This document shows positions 45,045 to 54,060 of a DNA stretch of 64,000 nucleotides, piece after piece. A program made the translations under genes and the position numbers. Numbering within the stretch: the stretch's first letter is position 1; each line of letters begins with the position of its first letter. The notes below the pieces were generated by a model. The model did not search any database. It had not been told where the DNA came from and saw only the letters and a list, made by a program, of their open reading frames with translations. The DNA is from Eubacteriales bacterium. GTDB taxonomy: Bacteria > Bacillota > Clostridia > Christensenellales > Aristaeellaceae. The stretch covers positions 1 through 64,000 of the forward strand of contig JAQUWD010000005.1 in NCBI GenBank assembly GCA_028693055.1, given 5' to 3'.

Positions 45045-46100
45045 ATGACAGATACGTCTCATCGATTGATTATGCTAAAGCCCATGCAGACCGGTGTCAG
45101 CGGATATGCACGGCTGCAAAGCGAGCGGGATAAGACATGGGTGCAGGTGAACGCGCGCGGCCTTGCCTGCTCAAAGCTTCGGGTGTTCTGGTATTGCAGC
45201 GGCGGCGAGGTGAAGGAGCTAGGCAGCGCAATGGTAAACCCTCGCGGCGAAGCGGCGCTCAGCGTGAGCGCGCCCCAGAACCGTGTCGCGCCGGAGCGGC
45301 TGCAAGCCCTGCTGATTGTGGACGGCGATCCATCGCCCCGTCCGCTTCTGATCGGCCTGTGCGCGTCTCAAAGCGCAGGCAGTATTCTGGACGCAAAAAA
45401 CGCGTCTCTTTCGTTATGTGAAAAGCTAGCGCGAATGAAGCGGGCAAGCGAAACAGAGAAGGCTGAAAAAAACGCAGACGCTTCTAAAAAGTCGGCGCTT
45501 TCCCCTGCCGAAAAGCCGCCAGCTAGCAAGCCTCCCGCGCCTATCCCTCCTCCGCCGCCTGTAGCTCCTCCAAAGGAAAGCGTCCCCACCGTGATAGCGC
45601 CTCCCCTAGCGACGTTTGTGCCGGAGCTTCCCCGTGAAATTTTTTTACCAGCGGTAGATCCTTCGCCCTATATCACCGCCCAGCTCCCCCCGGCACCAGC
45701 CGAAGCGCTTCCCGTAGTCCCGCCCGCCGTAAAAGCGGAGACCGCAAAAAATCCGCGTCCTCCCCAAAGGGAAAACGCGGTCAAAAGGATTCCTGTAGAC
45801 GCGCTGGAGCGTTTGCGCTGGCCCCGGCTCTTTACGCCGCTCCGGGAGCATTTCGAGTGTCTCAAGCCTTGCGCTGTATTTGATTTGCCGGGCTGGCGCT
45901 TTGTTTGCGTATCCAGAGAGGGGGACGGCTTGTGGATTGGCTATTGGCAGCGTGACGGCGTTATTCGTCGGGTTGCCTACGCCATGGGCGGCCAGCCCGC
46001 GCCGGGGGACGTTAGACCGTATCAGCGTCGCGTCGGGCTGGATGGTAGAGAATACAGGGTGTTAATTCAGCGCGCCGAGGATTCGCCGTCCGCCTCATAG
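45045..46100 (+). CDS. Uncharacterised protein with proline-rich linker
   Basis: A 351-residue soluble protein. The N-terminal domain (residues 1-130) begins with L-K-P-M-Q-T-G-V-S-G-Y-A-R-L-Q and contains R-P-L-L-I-G-L-C near residue 103. Residues 140-245 are rich in P, A, K and E (P-I-P-P-P-P-P-V-A-P-P) and probably disordered. The C-terminal domain (residues 255-345) has P-G-W-R-F-V-C-V-S-R and L-W-I-G-Y-W-Q-R-D-G-V-I-R-R-V. No signal peptide. The last bases overlap the convergent lplA. I do not recognise the family; it could be a sporulation-associated protein. Confidence 0.75.
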   Translation: MTDTSHRLIMLKPMQTGVSGYARLQSERDKTWVQVNARGLACSKLRVFWYCSGGEVKELGSAMVNPRGEAALSVSAPQNRVAPERLQALLIVDGDPSPRPLLIGLCASQSAGSILDAKNASLSLCEKLARMKRASETEKAEKNADASKKSALSPAEKPPASKPPAPIPPPPPVAPPKESVPTVIAPPLATFVPELPREIFLPAVDPSPYITAQLPPAPAEALPVVPPAVKAETAKNPRPPQRENAVKRIPVDALERLRWPRLFTPLREHFECLKPCAVFDLPGWRFVCVSREGDGLWIGYWQRDGVIRRVAYAMGGQPAPGDVRPYQRRVGLDGREYRVLIQRAEDSPSAS

Positions 46101-47084
46101 CCCCTTCAGCAGCTCTCGAAGGTCCAGCAATTCGCGTTCGATTGCCGGGTTTTGCTTCGCCGCCGCCGAAAGAGCACGCGAGAGCGGCTCTTCTCGGCAT
46201 GTAACGCCGATCGTTGCTTTCTGAACGTATGTCGCCAGCTCCGGCTCCATCGCGTCGGTATAAAGCGCTGCATCCTTGACTTTTCCATGGTCTACGGCTA
46301 GGCAGAGCTGCGCACCGCCCCATGGAAAACGAAGGGTTTCCGTTTGCAGGGTAAAATCCCGCTCCTGCCCGTACAGCCATTCATAAGAGGCAAAGCGTTC
46401 TTTCCCCTCCCGAAGCGCTTCCTCTTCCGGCTCCAAAAGCTTCTCCGGCACGCTGCCGTACACCTGTCCAAAGGCTTGGGACATGGCTGCTCGCAGCCTA
46501 TCGATGGTCATAGCGGGGCAAAGGGTTTTGAGGTTGACCACCCGCGCCCGTACGGAGTCCACCCCCTTCGCTTGCAGCTTGGATACGTCGGGGCTTAGAT
46601 ACTTCATCATCTGCTCCGTATTGACGTCCACAAGCAGCGTCCCATGATGATAGCGACGGTCGCCGCTGCGGTGAAACGCATTGCCGGAGAATTTGCGTCC
46701 TTCGGTCAGCACATCATTGCGGCCGCTGACTTCCGCTTGTATACCAAAACGCTTTACAGCGGCGCAAATCACCGATAGCTGACGGCGAACGTCGTAATCC
46801 TTATCCCTTACCAAAAAAGTGAAGTTGAGATTTCCCAGATCATGAAATACTGCCCCGCCGCCGGAGAGACGACGAGCCAAATGGCCGCCGTCCTTTTCCA
46901 GCGCATCCACGCGGCACTGAGCCCGTGCGTTCTGGTTGCGACCGATTACCACAGTGCGTTGATTCTGCCATAGGTAGAGAATGCATTCCCCCGGTTTGAC
47001 CGTATTGAAAAAGCGCTCCTCCAGCGCCAGATTCCGATAGGGATCATAGGACGTGGAGGAGCAAAGGCGCAGCTTTGTAATCAT
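46095..47084 (-). CDS. lplA: Lipoate-protein ligase
   Basis: A 329-residue enzyme that activates lipoate with ATP and transfers it to a lipoyl domain. Core motifs visible: Q-N-R-T-V-V-I-G-R-N-Q-N near residue 42, R-R-L-S-G-G-G-A-V-F-H-D near residue 72, and H-H-G-T-L-L-V-D near residue 146. An LplA-like C-terminal extension follows. The ATG overlaps the gcvPB stop, so it is coupled to the glycine cleavage operon and most likely lipoylates GcvH. It ends by overlapping the convergent gene at 46095-46100, with no clear terminator. Confidence 0.95.
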   Translation of the reverse strand: MITKLRLCSSTSYDPYRNLALEERFFNTVKPGECILYLWQNQRTVVIGRNQNARAQCRVDALEKDGGHLARRLSGGGAVFHDLGNLNFTFLVRDKDYDVRRQLSVICAAVKRFGIQAEVSGRNDVLTEGRKFSGNAFHRSGDRRYHHGTLLVDVNTEQMMKYLSPDVSKLQAKGVDSVRARVVNLKTLCPAMTIDRLRAAMSQAFGQVYGSVPEKLLEPEEEALREGKERFASYEWLYGQERDFTLQTETLRFPWGGAQLCLAVDHGKVKDAALYTDAMEPELATYVQKATIGVTCREEPLSRALSAAAKQNPAIERELLDLRELLKGL

Positions 47085-48520
47085 TGGTTTTCAAAGGAAT
47101 AGCGCAGTACAGGCTTCCGCGCCGCCTGCACGTCGTCCGGTCTGCCGATGGGGGTGCGGCTGGGAGCGTTATGCAGCCGCTCCGGGTCGGTAAAAGCTGC
47201 CTGCAGCAAAGCGTTCACCGTTTGGGCGGCTTCATCCAGCGTCTGCTTGCTCTCCGTTTCGGTTGGCTCGAACATCAGCGCCTCATGAACAATCAGCGGG
47301 AAGTACATGGTGGGGGCATGCATGCCCTCGTCCAGCATGGCCTTTGCCACGTCCATGGCGGATACGCCTGTTTCCTTCTTGATCTCGCCAAGGTCCAGTA
47401 CGAACTCATGCATGCACAGGCCGTCGGTAGCTACCTTACAGTTAGGCGCTAGCAGCATGCGCAGATAGTTGGCGTTGAGCACTGCGTTTTCAGAGGCCTC
47501 CTGCATACCGTCTCCGCCCAGCATCAGCATATAGCACAGCGCCCGCACCACCACGAGGAAGTTGCCGTAGAAGGCCTTTACCTGCCCCAAGGACTGGGCT
47601 GCGCGTTCAAAGGTGAAGCCCTTCTCCGTTTTCATCACGTGGGGAGCAGGTAGGTACGGAGCAAGCTGCTTCTTCACGCCTACCGCGCCGGAGCCGGGGC
47701 CGCCGCCGCCGTGAGGCGTAGAAAAGGTTTTGTGCAGATTCAGATGAATCACGTCAAAGCCCATATCGCCGGGGCGAGCGTTGCCCATGATCGCGTTCAG
47801 GTTTGCGCCGTCGTAGTAGCACAAGCCACCCGCTTCATGGACGATTTTGGTAATTTCCAGAATGTTGGGGTCAAAAATACCCAGCGTATTCGGATTGGTG
47901 AGCATCAAGCCCGCCGTATCCTCCCCCACCGCCGCCCGAAGTGCGTCGATGTCCACGCCACCTTGAGCATTGGAGGGAATGTTGACCACGGTAAAGCCGC
48001 ACATGGCAGCGGAAGCCGGATTGGTGCCGTGGGCGGAATCGGGCACGATAATCTTGCGCCGCGCTGAATCCTTTCGAGCCTCATGGTACGCCTTGATGAG
48101 CAACAGTCCCGTAAACTCTCCATGAGCACCGGCGGCGGGCTGGAAGGTCATTTCGTCCATAGCCGTCACCTGACAGAGAATCTGCTCGGCGCGGTACAGC
48201 ACCTCCATGGCCCCTTGAACGGTGCTTTCGGGCTGTAAAGGATGGAGGGCGGCAAAGCCCTTTAGCCGAGCGGCTTCCTCGTTCACAGCCGGATTGTATT
48301 TCATGGTGCAGGAGCCCAGCGGATAGAAGCCGTCGTTCACGCCGTAAGCCTGCTTGGATAGCTCCGTATAATGACGGGAAAGCTCCGTCTCCGACAGCTC
48401 CGGCAGGCGAAGGGTCGACCTACGCATCTGCTTTTCCGGCAAAGAAGCGGCGGGTACATCGGAGCGGGGAACCAAGCTGCATTGATGTCCTTCCATACTG
48501 CGTTCAAAAATCAGCTTCAT
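47081..48520 (-). CDS. gcvPB: Glycine decarboxylase subunit 2
   Basis: A 479-residue PLP subunit of the glycine cleavage P-protein. The lysine in N-L-H-K-T-F-S-T-P-H-G-G-G-G-P-G near residue 270 carries the cofactor, and Y-P-L-G-S-C-T-M-K-Y-N near residue 60 is typical. The start at 48520 follows GGGAGG. It forms the active heterotetramer with the upstream subunit 1, with which it shares an ATGA overlap. Operon order is gcvT-gcvH-gcvPA-gcvPB-lplA. Confidence 0.97.
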   Translation of the reverse strand: MKLIFERSMEGHQCSLVPRSDVPAASLPEKQMRRSTLRLPELSETELSRHYTELSKQAYGVNDGFYPLGSCTMKYNPAVNEEAARLKGFAALHPLQPESTVQGAMEVLYRAEQILCQVTAMDEMTFQPAAGAHGEFTGLLLIKAYHEARKDSARRKIIVPDSAHGTNPASAAMCGFTVVNIPSNAQGGVDIDALRAAVGEDTAGLMLTNPNTLGIFDPNILEITKIVHEAGGLCYYDGANLNAIMGNARPGDMGFDVIHLNLHKTFSTPHGGGGPGSGAVGVKKQLAPYLPAPHVMKTEKGFTFERAAQSLGQVKAFYGNFLVVVRALCYMLMLGGDGMQEASENAVLNANYLRMLLAPNCKVATDGLCMHEFVLDLGEIKKETGVSAMDVAKAMLDEGMHAPTMYFPLIVHEALMFEPTETESKQTLDEAAQTVNALLQAAFTDPERLHNAPSRTPIGRPDDVQAARKPVLRYSFENQ

Positions 48521-49836
48521 GCCATCGCCTCCCTGCAAATTGCCACAACCTCATCCATAACAGAACGGTCGCATTGCTCGGTGCAGCACCACAGGACGCC
48601 GTTTTCCACCGGCAGACCGCCCAGAATGCCCTTTGCCTCTAGCGCTACAAGCAGCTTTTCGGCACAGTCGGTTTCCGTAACAAACTCATGGAAGAAATCC
48701 GCTTCATCCCGACGCTTTAAACCGATTTTTTCAAGCTCTGCCGCCAGATAATGCGCCTTGTCATAGCAGAGCCGGGCGGTTTTCGTTATTCCCTCCGCGC
48801 CCATGGCTGCCAGATACACGGCGGCGGTCATGGCGCACAGCGCCTGATTAGAGCAGATGTTGGAAGCCGCCTTTTCCCGGCGAATATGCTGCTCTCTCGC
48901 CTGCAAGGTCAGCACATAGCAGCGCTTACCCTGTGCATCCGTCGTCTCGCCCACGATGCGTCCGGGCAGATGGCGGAACAGCTCCTGACTGGCGCACATA
49001 AAGCCCAGATACGGGCCGCCAAAGCCCATGGGCATACCGAGGGGCTGACCCTCGCCCACGGCGATATCCGCGCCCAGCTCGCCGGGGGTCTGCAAAAGGC
49101 CCATAGCGATGGGGTTCACGCTCATAACCGCCTTAGCCCCCGCCTGATGGGTGAGCTCAATCAGTCCGGCGCAGTCCTCCAAATTTCCAAAGTAATTAGG
49201 CTGGGCAAAGATAACACCGGCAGCAGCCGAATCCTCCGCCAGCATGCCTTTTAGGGCCTCCAAATCCGTCAAGCCGTCCTTTACTGGGATCAGCCGAACC
49301 TGACGGTTCGCCCCCCAGCAATAGGTTTGCACCGTCCTAATCACGTCCGGGGCGAGGGCTTTAGAGAGATAAACCGTGCTGCGCTTGCGATCCACGCACA
49401 TAGCGGCAGCCTCGGCGGCGGCGGTAGCGCCATCGTATACCGAAGCGTTCGACACCGCCATGCCCGTCAGCTCGCACATCATGGTCTGGTATTCAAAGAT
49501 GGATTGAAGCACGCCTTGACTGATTTCCGCCTGATAGGGGGTATAGGCGGTCAAGAACTGCTCCTTGGAGGTAACCCGCCCAACAATAGCGGGGATGTAA
49601 TGCCAATAAGCGCCCGCCCCGCGAAGCACGGCGCGGAAAACACGGTTTTTCTCCGCCATGGTTTCCATGGCGCGCATCGCCTCCGGCTCGGATACGCCAT
49701 CGGGCACGTTCAGCTTTTCACGAGGGAGGAGCAGCGCTTCGGGCACAGCCCGATATAAATCGCGGAACGACTCAACGCCCACGGTTTTCAGCATTTCCTC
49801 CCGCTCCTTGGGATTGGATGGCACAAAGCTACCCAT
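48517..49836 (-). CDS. gcvPA: Glycine decarboxylase subunit 1
   Basis: A 439-residue subunit of the split P-protein, which decarboxylates glycine and passes aminomethyl to GcvH. Y-H-Y-I-P-A-I-V near residue 80, Y-T-P-Y-Q-A-E-I-S-Q-G near residue 99 and N-A-S-V-Y-D-G-A-T-A near residue 130 are characteristic. GGGAGTG precedes the ATG, 21 bases downstream of gcvH. Split subunits are usual in Clostridia and Gram-positive bacteria. Confidence 0.97.
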   Translation of the reverse strand: MGSFVPSNPKEREEMLKTVGVESFRDLYRAVPEALLLPREKLNVPDGVSEPEAMRAMETMAEKNRVFRAVLRGAGAYWHYIPAIVGRVTSKEQFLTAYTPYQAEISQGVLQSIFEYQTMMCELTGMAVSNASVYDGATAAAEAAAMCVDRKRSTVYLSKALAPDVIRTVQTYCWGANRQVRLIPVKDGLTDLEALKGMLAEDSAAAGVIFAQPNYFGNLEDCAGLIELTHQAGAKAVMSVNPIAMGLLQTPGELGADIAVGEGQPLGMPMGFGGPYLGFMCASQELFRHLPGRIVGETTDAQGKRCYVLTLQAREQHIRREKAASNICSNQALCAMTAAVYLAAMGAEGITKTARLCYDKAHYLAAELEKIGLKRRDEADFFHEFVTETDCAEKLLVALEAKGILGGLPVENGVLWCCTEQCDRSVMDEVVAICREAMA

Positions 49837-49857
49837 AAGGACACTCCCTTTCGGCGC

Positions 49858-50238
49858 TTATTTCTCAGATTCGCAGAAGGCGGCGTAGGCAGCCGCGTCC
49901 ATGAGGCCGTCCTCCAGCTCAGGGCTTTCCACTTCGATCATCCACGCCTCGTAAGCGTTCTCGTTGATCTTCTGAGGCGCGTCCAAAAGCTCCTCGTTAA
50001 TAGCGCAGACCGTACCGGTGACCGGTGAAAGCACATCGGCCACCGCCTTGACGGATTCCATATCGCCAAAGGCTTCGCCTGCCGTTACCTCGTCGCCTGC
50101 CTGCGGCAGGTTTACAAACACCAAATCGCCCAGCTCGTTTTGAGCGTAATCGGTGATTCCAATGCGCACGTTACCGTTTTCAAGTGTCTCCACAAACTCA
50201 TGGGATTTGGTGTACTTCAAATTCTCAGGACAATTCAT
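49858..50238 (-). CDS. gcvH: Glycine cleavage system H protein
   Basis: A 126-residue carrier protein. The lipoylated lysine lies in G-D-M-E-S-V-K-A-V near residue 61, flanked by the usual barrel strands (G-I-T-D-Y-A-Q-N-E-L-G-D and P-V-T-G-T-V). ATG 50238 follows GGAGG by 8 bases. The lipoate ligase two genes downstream is its probable modifying enzyme. The fourth cleavage component, dihydrolipoamide dehydrogenase, is not in the window. Confidence 0.97.
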   Translation of the reverse strand: MNCPENLKYTKSHEFVETLENGNVRIGITDYAQNELGDLVFVNLPQAGDEVTAGEAFGDMESVKAVADVLSPVTGTVCAINEELLDAPQKINENAYEAWMIEVESPELEDGLMDAAAYAAFCESEK

Positions 50239-50253
50239 TTTGATGACCTCCAC

Positions 50254-51330
50254 TTATTTTTTTGTCTTGCTATAGAAGGGCAGCGCCACGACCTCGCAGG
50301 GTACCCGACGACCGCGCACATCCGCCTCAACTTTGGTTCCAATTTCCGATAGCTCCTTGGGAAGATACGCCATGGCGCAGCAACAGTTGACGAAGGGGCA
50401 CATCGTGCCGGAGGTGGTAAAGCCGACCTCCCGCTCGCCGCTAAAGAGGGTCATGTGTTCCCGAACAATTCCCCGTCCCACCACGTGAAGGCCCACCCGA
50501 GCCATGGCGGGTTCGCCCTTTTCCACCAGCGCGTCCCTGCCGATAAAGGGCTTATCCAGCTTCACAGCGAAGGACAAGCCCGCCGTCAGCGGATCGATGG
50601 TTTCGCTGATTTCGTGACCATACAAGGGCATAGCCGCTTCCAACCGCAGGGTATCCCGCGCGCCCAAGCCGCAGGGGACGGCTCCCCCCTCGATCAGCGC
50701 TTTATAGACCGTTCCAGCCTGTTCGGGCTTCATGTACAGCTCATAGCCAAATTCGCCCGTATAGCCGGTGCGGGAGCAGAGGCAGTCTACCCCGGCAACG
50801 GTCAAATGCTCCACAAAGCTATAGTACTTGGTGGGAAAGGCGCTTTCATCGGCATACCGGGACAGGATTTCTTTTGCGTCAGGGCCTTGAAGGGCAATCT
50901 GCGCGGTTTGGGAGGACAAATTGGTAAAGGCTACGTCGCCGGAAAGATGCTCCTTCAGCCACGCCACGTCCTTTTCCGTATTGGAGGCGTTGAGCACCAA
51001 GAAAAACTTTTGCTCGCCCATGCGGTATACGATCAGATCGTCCACGCATCCACCGTCGGGATAGAGCATAATGGCATAGCGGCAGCCGCCCACGGCGAGG
51101 CTGTCAAAACGGTTGGTCAGGATTCGGTTGAGGTTGTCAAGAGCATCCGGGCCTTCCAGCAGCGCCTCGCCCATGTGGGACACGTCGAACAGCCCTGCAT
51201 GCTGACGTACCGCCATATGCTCGGCGATAATGCCCGTAGGATATTGCACCGGCAACAGAAACCCTCCAAAAGGGACGATTTTACCCCCCAGCGCCTCATG
51301 GCAGTCATACAGCGGTGTTTTCTGATCCAT
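50254..51330 (-). CDS. gcvT: Aminomethyltransferase (glycine cleavage T protein)
   Basis: A 358-residue tetrahydrofolate-dependent enzyme that releases ammonia and makes methylene-THF from the aminomethyl group on GcvH. L-F-D-V-S-H-M-G-E near residue 48, R-Y-A-I-M-L-Y-P-D-G-G near residue 82 and R-T-G-Y-T-G-E-F-G-Y-E-L near residue 190 are diagnostic. ATG 51330 follows GGGAG; the upstream open frame belongs to the riboswitch leader. It is the first gene of the operon. Confidence 0.97.
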   Translation of the reverse strand: MDQKTPLYDCHEALGGKIVPFGGFLLPVQYPTGIIAEHMAVRQHAGLFDVSHMGEALLEGPDALDNLNRILTNRFDSLAVGGCRYAIMLYPDGGCVDDLIVYRMGEQKFFLVLNASNTEKDVAWLKEHLSGDVAFTNLSSQTAQIALQGPDAKEILSRYADESAFPTKYYSFVEHLTVAGVDCLCSRTGYTGEFGYELYMKPEQAGTVYKALIEGGAVPCGLGARDTLRLEAAMPLYGHEISETIDPLTAGLSFAVKLDKPFIGRDALVEKGEPAMARVGLHVVGRGIVREHMTLFSGEREVGFTTSGTMCPFVNCCCAMAYLPKELSEIGTKVEADVRGRRVPCEVVALPFYSKTKK

Positions 51331-51366
51331 ATTTTTTAACTCCCTTCGGATTTGATCCCCTTGGTA

Positions 51367-51418
51367 AAGAAAAGCCGGGGAGCGGCAGGCGCGCGCGAAA
51401 AAACGCCTGCCGCTCCCC
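51367..51418 (-). terminator. Riboswitch expression-platform terminator before gcvT
   Basis: GGGGAGCGGCAGGCG and CGCCTGCCGCTCCCC form a perfect 15-bp stem (51377-51391 with 51404-51418), followed on the minus strand by a T-rich run. Glycine binding would disfavour it and let gcvT transcription continue. Confidence 0.88.
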
Positions 51419-51422
51419 GTTA

Positions 51423-51580
51423 CTAGCCTGAAAGATTCTCGCCGTTGCGCGCATAACAGCGATTGCCTCTTCGGCGCTGTATTCGACAGCTCTACGGAGC
51501 TTCGTCCCATCCCGGTCCTTTTGCCTGAGAGTTTTTCCCCTTCGGCGCCTAGCGGTCTCTCCCGGGATTTTCATCCGAAA
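51423..51580 (-). promoter_or_regulatory. Tandem glycine riboswitch
   Basis: On the minus strand the first aptamer (51580-51511) reads CGGGAGAGACC, then GCGCCGAAGGGG, then CTCTCAGGCAAAAGGACCG; the second (about 51495-51423) contains GCGCCGAAGAGGC and TTTCAGGC. The repeated CCGAAG and CAGGC elements are landmarks of gcvT-type glycine aptamers. Two aptamers permit cooperative glycine sensing that turns the operon on. Confidence 0.93.
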
Positions 51581-51607
51581 CGCGGCTTCCCAATCAATTT
51601 CGTGTTC

Positions 51608-51636
51608 TTTATACCATTTTGAGGAAGAGGTGTCAA
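51608..51636 (-). promoter_or_regulatory. Promoter of the glycine cleavage operon
   Basis: Minus-strand TTGACA (51636-51631) and TATAAA (51613-51608) are spaced 17 bases, just upstream of the riboswitch. Confidence 0.78.
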
Positions 51637-51727
51637 GAGCGTTGATGATCTGTCCATAGCGAACGTTAGGGAATTCTCTGCCCGCGCATAAGAAGCAAGT
51701 TCTCTGCCTTTCCAAAAGCCTTCGTCA

Positions 51728-51756
51728 TTTCCATTTGCTCTCAAGTTTGGTATAAT
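51728..51756 (+). promoter_or_regulatory. Promoter of the amidohydrolase gene
   Basis: TTTCCA (51728-51733) and TATAAT (51751-51756) are spaced 17 bases; TGG before the -10 gives an extended -10 element. Confidence 0.6.
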
Positions 51757-51813
51757 ACGATGTCTATATTTGTCATCATTCGATTCATTTCATTGGAAAG
51801 GGAGGATTCATTC

Positions 51814-53403
51814 ATGAGGACTTATTTTAAAAACGCGATTCTTTACGACGGCACGGGGGCCGCGCCCATAACGGGCGATCTGCTGGTGGAGGATGACCGC
51901 ATTCTGGAGGTAGGCGCTATCGACTGCCCACAAGCGGATGAAACCATCGATTGCACGGGATTGGCTTTAGCCCCGGGGTTTATCGACGCGCATTCCCATA
52001 ACGACTGGTTCACCGCCCGAAAGAATGCCGGCAGCTTCTTCCACTCCTTTTTAGAACAGGGTATTACCACGCAGGTAACGGGTAATTGCGGCTTTTCTCC
52101 TTTCGGCTACGACAAGGATACCTCGCATAAGGCGCTCATCGGCAGCGGACTTTTCGCCCAGGGCGACGCGGAGGGCGAGCTAAGCACTTTAGGCGGCTGG
52201 ATGGATGCGTCAGGCACGCCATACGTAAACATCATTCCCATGCTGGGGCATATGAGCAGCCGCATCAGTTTAGCCGGGTATGAAAATCGACCGCTCAGCG
52301 AGGACGAGCTGAAAAAGCAGGACGCACTGCTTCGCAGGGAGCTAGACGCGGGAGCGGCGGGGATTTCCTTCGGGCTGATGTACGAGCCGGATCGCTACGC
52401 GCCTTACGAGGAATTAAAGCGTGCGGCGAAAATTGCCAAGGAGTACGGCCGAATCGTAACAGTGCACGAGCGCGCCTGCTCCGCAGCCAGCACCAGCTAC
52501 AACCCGCCCGTGGGCGGACGAGCCCATAACCTGCGGGCATTGGATGAAATGCTGAAGCTAACCCGGGAGACGGGGGTGGATGTGCAGTACAGCCACCTGA
52601 TCTTTGTGGGCGAAAGCAGTTGGAAAACAGCGGACGAGGCGCTTCGATTGATCCGCGAAATCAATGACGAGGGCTATTCCTTCTTCTACGATAGCTACGC
52701 CATGCTTTACGGCGCATCGGTGATCACGGTGGTGCTGCCGGAATGGTATTTGTCCTTGCCAAAGGAGAAGCGCTCCTCGCCCCTCACCTTTGCGCGGCTT
52801 ACGGTAGAAATCGGCGTGACAAAGAAGCTGCTGGGCTTCAACTTTAACGATATTCAAATTACATGGGCGGGAGAAGCGCATAGAGACATAATCGGAAAGA
52901 CGGTAAGCCAAATTGCGAAGGAATGGAAGGTTTCCGATCTGCGGGCTTATTTGAAGCTTGTGGACGACACCAACGGGCAGGGACGCGTGTTGATGTATAA
53001 ATACCTGACTGACGATCTATTGAAACGTCTGATGGCGGACGAACACTGTTTGTATATGACGGATGCATGGATTGACGAGAGCGGAATGAATAACCCGGCG
53101 GCGTTTTGCTGTTTCCCGGAGTTTTTGCGGATTGGGCGGGAGAGAAATAACATGGCGCGGGTCATTCGGCAGATGACGGGAGCAACGGCAGATCGGTTTA
53201 AGGTTAAGGAGCGTGGATATTTGAAAGAGAATGGATATGCTGATCTGGTGTTGTTTGATCCTAAGAATGTGGCGGCTGGAGAGGATTTGAATGGGCAGCC
53301 GGTGGGAATAAAGAGGGTGTATGTGAATGGAAAATTGGCGGTAGAGAATGGCGTGGGGATGGATGTGAGAGGTGGGAGATTTTTGTTGGTGGAAAGTAAG
53401 TAA
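51814..53403 (+). CDS. N-acyl-D-amino acid deacylase-like amidohydrolase
   Basis: A 529-residue metal-dependent hydrolase. The metal motif A-P-G-F-I-D-A-H-S-H-N-D lies near residue 58, G-N-C-G-F-S-P near residue 90, and a histidine-bearing V-T-V-H-E-R-A near residue 220. Together with a C-terminal G-Y-x-A-D-L-V-L-F-D these point to D-aminoacylases or dihydroorotase-like enzymes. ATG 51814 follows GGGAGG. The last roughly 200 bases of the gene are strongly depleted in C on the coding strand, unlike the rest of it. It is followed directly by the tandem repeats. The substrate is inferred only from family. Confidence 0.92.
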   Translation: MRTYFKNAILYDGTGAAPITGDLLVEDDRILEVGAIDCPQADETIDCTGLALAPGFIDAHSHNDWFTARKNAGSFFHSFLEQGITTQVTGNCGFSPFGYDKDTSHKALIGSGLFAQGDAEGELSTLGGWMDASGTPYVNIIPMLGHMSSRISLAGYENRPLSEDELKKQDALLRRELDAGAAGISFGLMYEPDRYAPYEELKRAAKIAKEYGRIVTVHERACSAASTSYNPPVGGRAHNLRALDEMLKLTRETGVDVQYSHLIFVGESSWKTADEALRLIREINDEGYSFFYDSYAMLYGASVITVVLPEWYLSLPKEKRSSPLTFARLTVEIGVTKKLLGFNFNDIQITWAGEAHRDIIGKTVSQIAKEWKVSDLRAYLKLVDDTNGQGRVLMYKYLTDDLLKRLMADEHCLYMTDAWIDESGMNNPAAFCCFPEFLRIGRERNNMARVIRQMTGATADRFKVKERGYLKENGYADLVLFDPKNVAAGEDLNGQPVGIKRVYVNGKLAVENGVGMDVRGGRFLLVESK

Positions 53404-53419
53404 GGTAATAGGTAAAATA

Positions 53420-53925
53420 GTGGGGGTCAAGGGGCCTCAGGCCCCTTGCGGGGCTTGGGGCAGCGCCCCATTTCCCCCGTGCCGCAGCACAGTTCCCAAG
53501 AGCAATGCTGCCATAGGTAGCGAGCGACACCCACACCCAACCATGTTTCATCACACAGAGTGGGGTCAAGGGGCCTCAGGCCCCTTGCGGGGTTTGGGGC
53601 AGCGCCCCATTTCCCCGTGCCGCAGCACAATTCCCAAAAGCAATGCTGCCATAGGTAGCGAGCGACACCCACACCCAACCATGTTTCATCACACAGAGTG
53701 GGGTCAAGGGGCCTGAGGCCCCTTGCGGGGCTTGGGGCAGCGCCCCATTTCCCCCGTGCCGCAGCACAATTCCCAAGAGCAATGCTGCCATAGGCAGCGA
53801 GCGACACCCACACCCAACTAGATTTCATCACATAGGGTGGGTTCAAGGGGCCTCAGGCCCCTTGCGGGGCTTGGGGCAGCGCCCCATTTCCCCGTGCCGC
53901 AGCACGCTCCCCCCAGAGTAACGGG
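53420..53925. repeat. Tandem array of about 139-bp palindrome-rich units
   Basis: Three full copies and a shortened fourth, beginning near 53422, 53560, 53699 and 53838 (period 138-139 bp). Each contains AAGGGGCCTCAGGCCCCTT, then GCGGGGCTTGGGGCAGCGCC, then a 60-bp tail with GCCGCAGCAC and CACCCACACCCAA. Copies differ at a few positions. The first two parts fold into strong hairpins. Short open frames across the array are of low complexity and not credible genes. Confidence 0.9.
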
Positions 53926-53969
53926 CGCACCTACCCACAAGCACATCCGCTCTGTTAAGCTAAGTGAAT

Positions 53970-54011
53970 AAAATAACCGGGGCGGGACTGATGTCCTGCT
54001 CCGGCTATTTT
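53970..54011. terminator. Hairpin, possible bidirectional terminator
   Basis: AAAATAACCGG and CCGGCTATTTT form the outer stem, with GGAC/GTCC inside; AT-rich flanks on both sides suit termination in either direction. Confidence 0.6.
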
Positions 54012-54060
54012 ATCGTTTGTTCTTCTAAGCGGCTTGGATGATGCCGTCGCGAGCGTCATA

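Noticed and set aside
51331..51510. N-terminal extension of gcvT
   Set aside because: The extension is translated riboswitch and terminator sequence; family alignment starts at M-D-Q-K-T-P-L, and a ribosome binding site sits before that ATG.
53372..53846. Long open frames on both strands through the repeat array
   Set aside because: They encode low-complexity repeats, follow the 139-bp period and have no ribosome binding sites; a repeat explanation is simpler.
53420..53925. CRISPR array
   Set aside because: Copies are contiguous 139-bp units with no variable spacers and no cas genes nearby.
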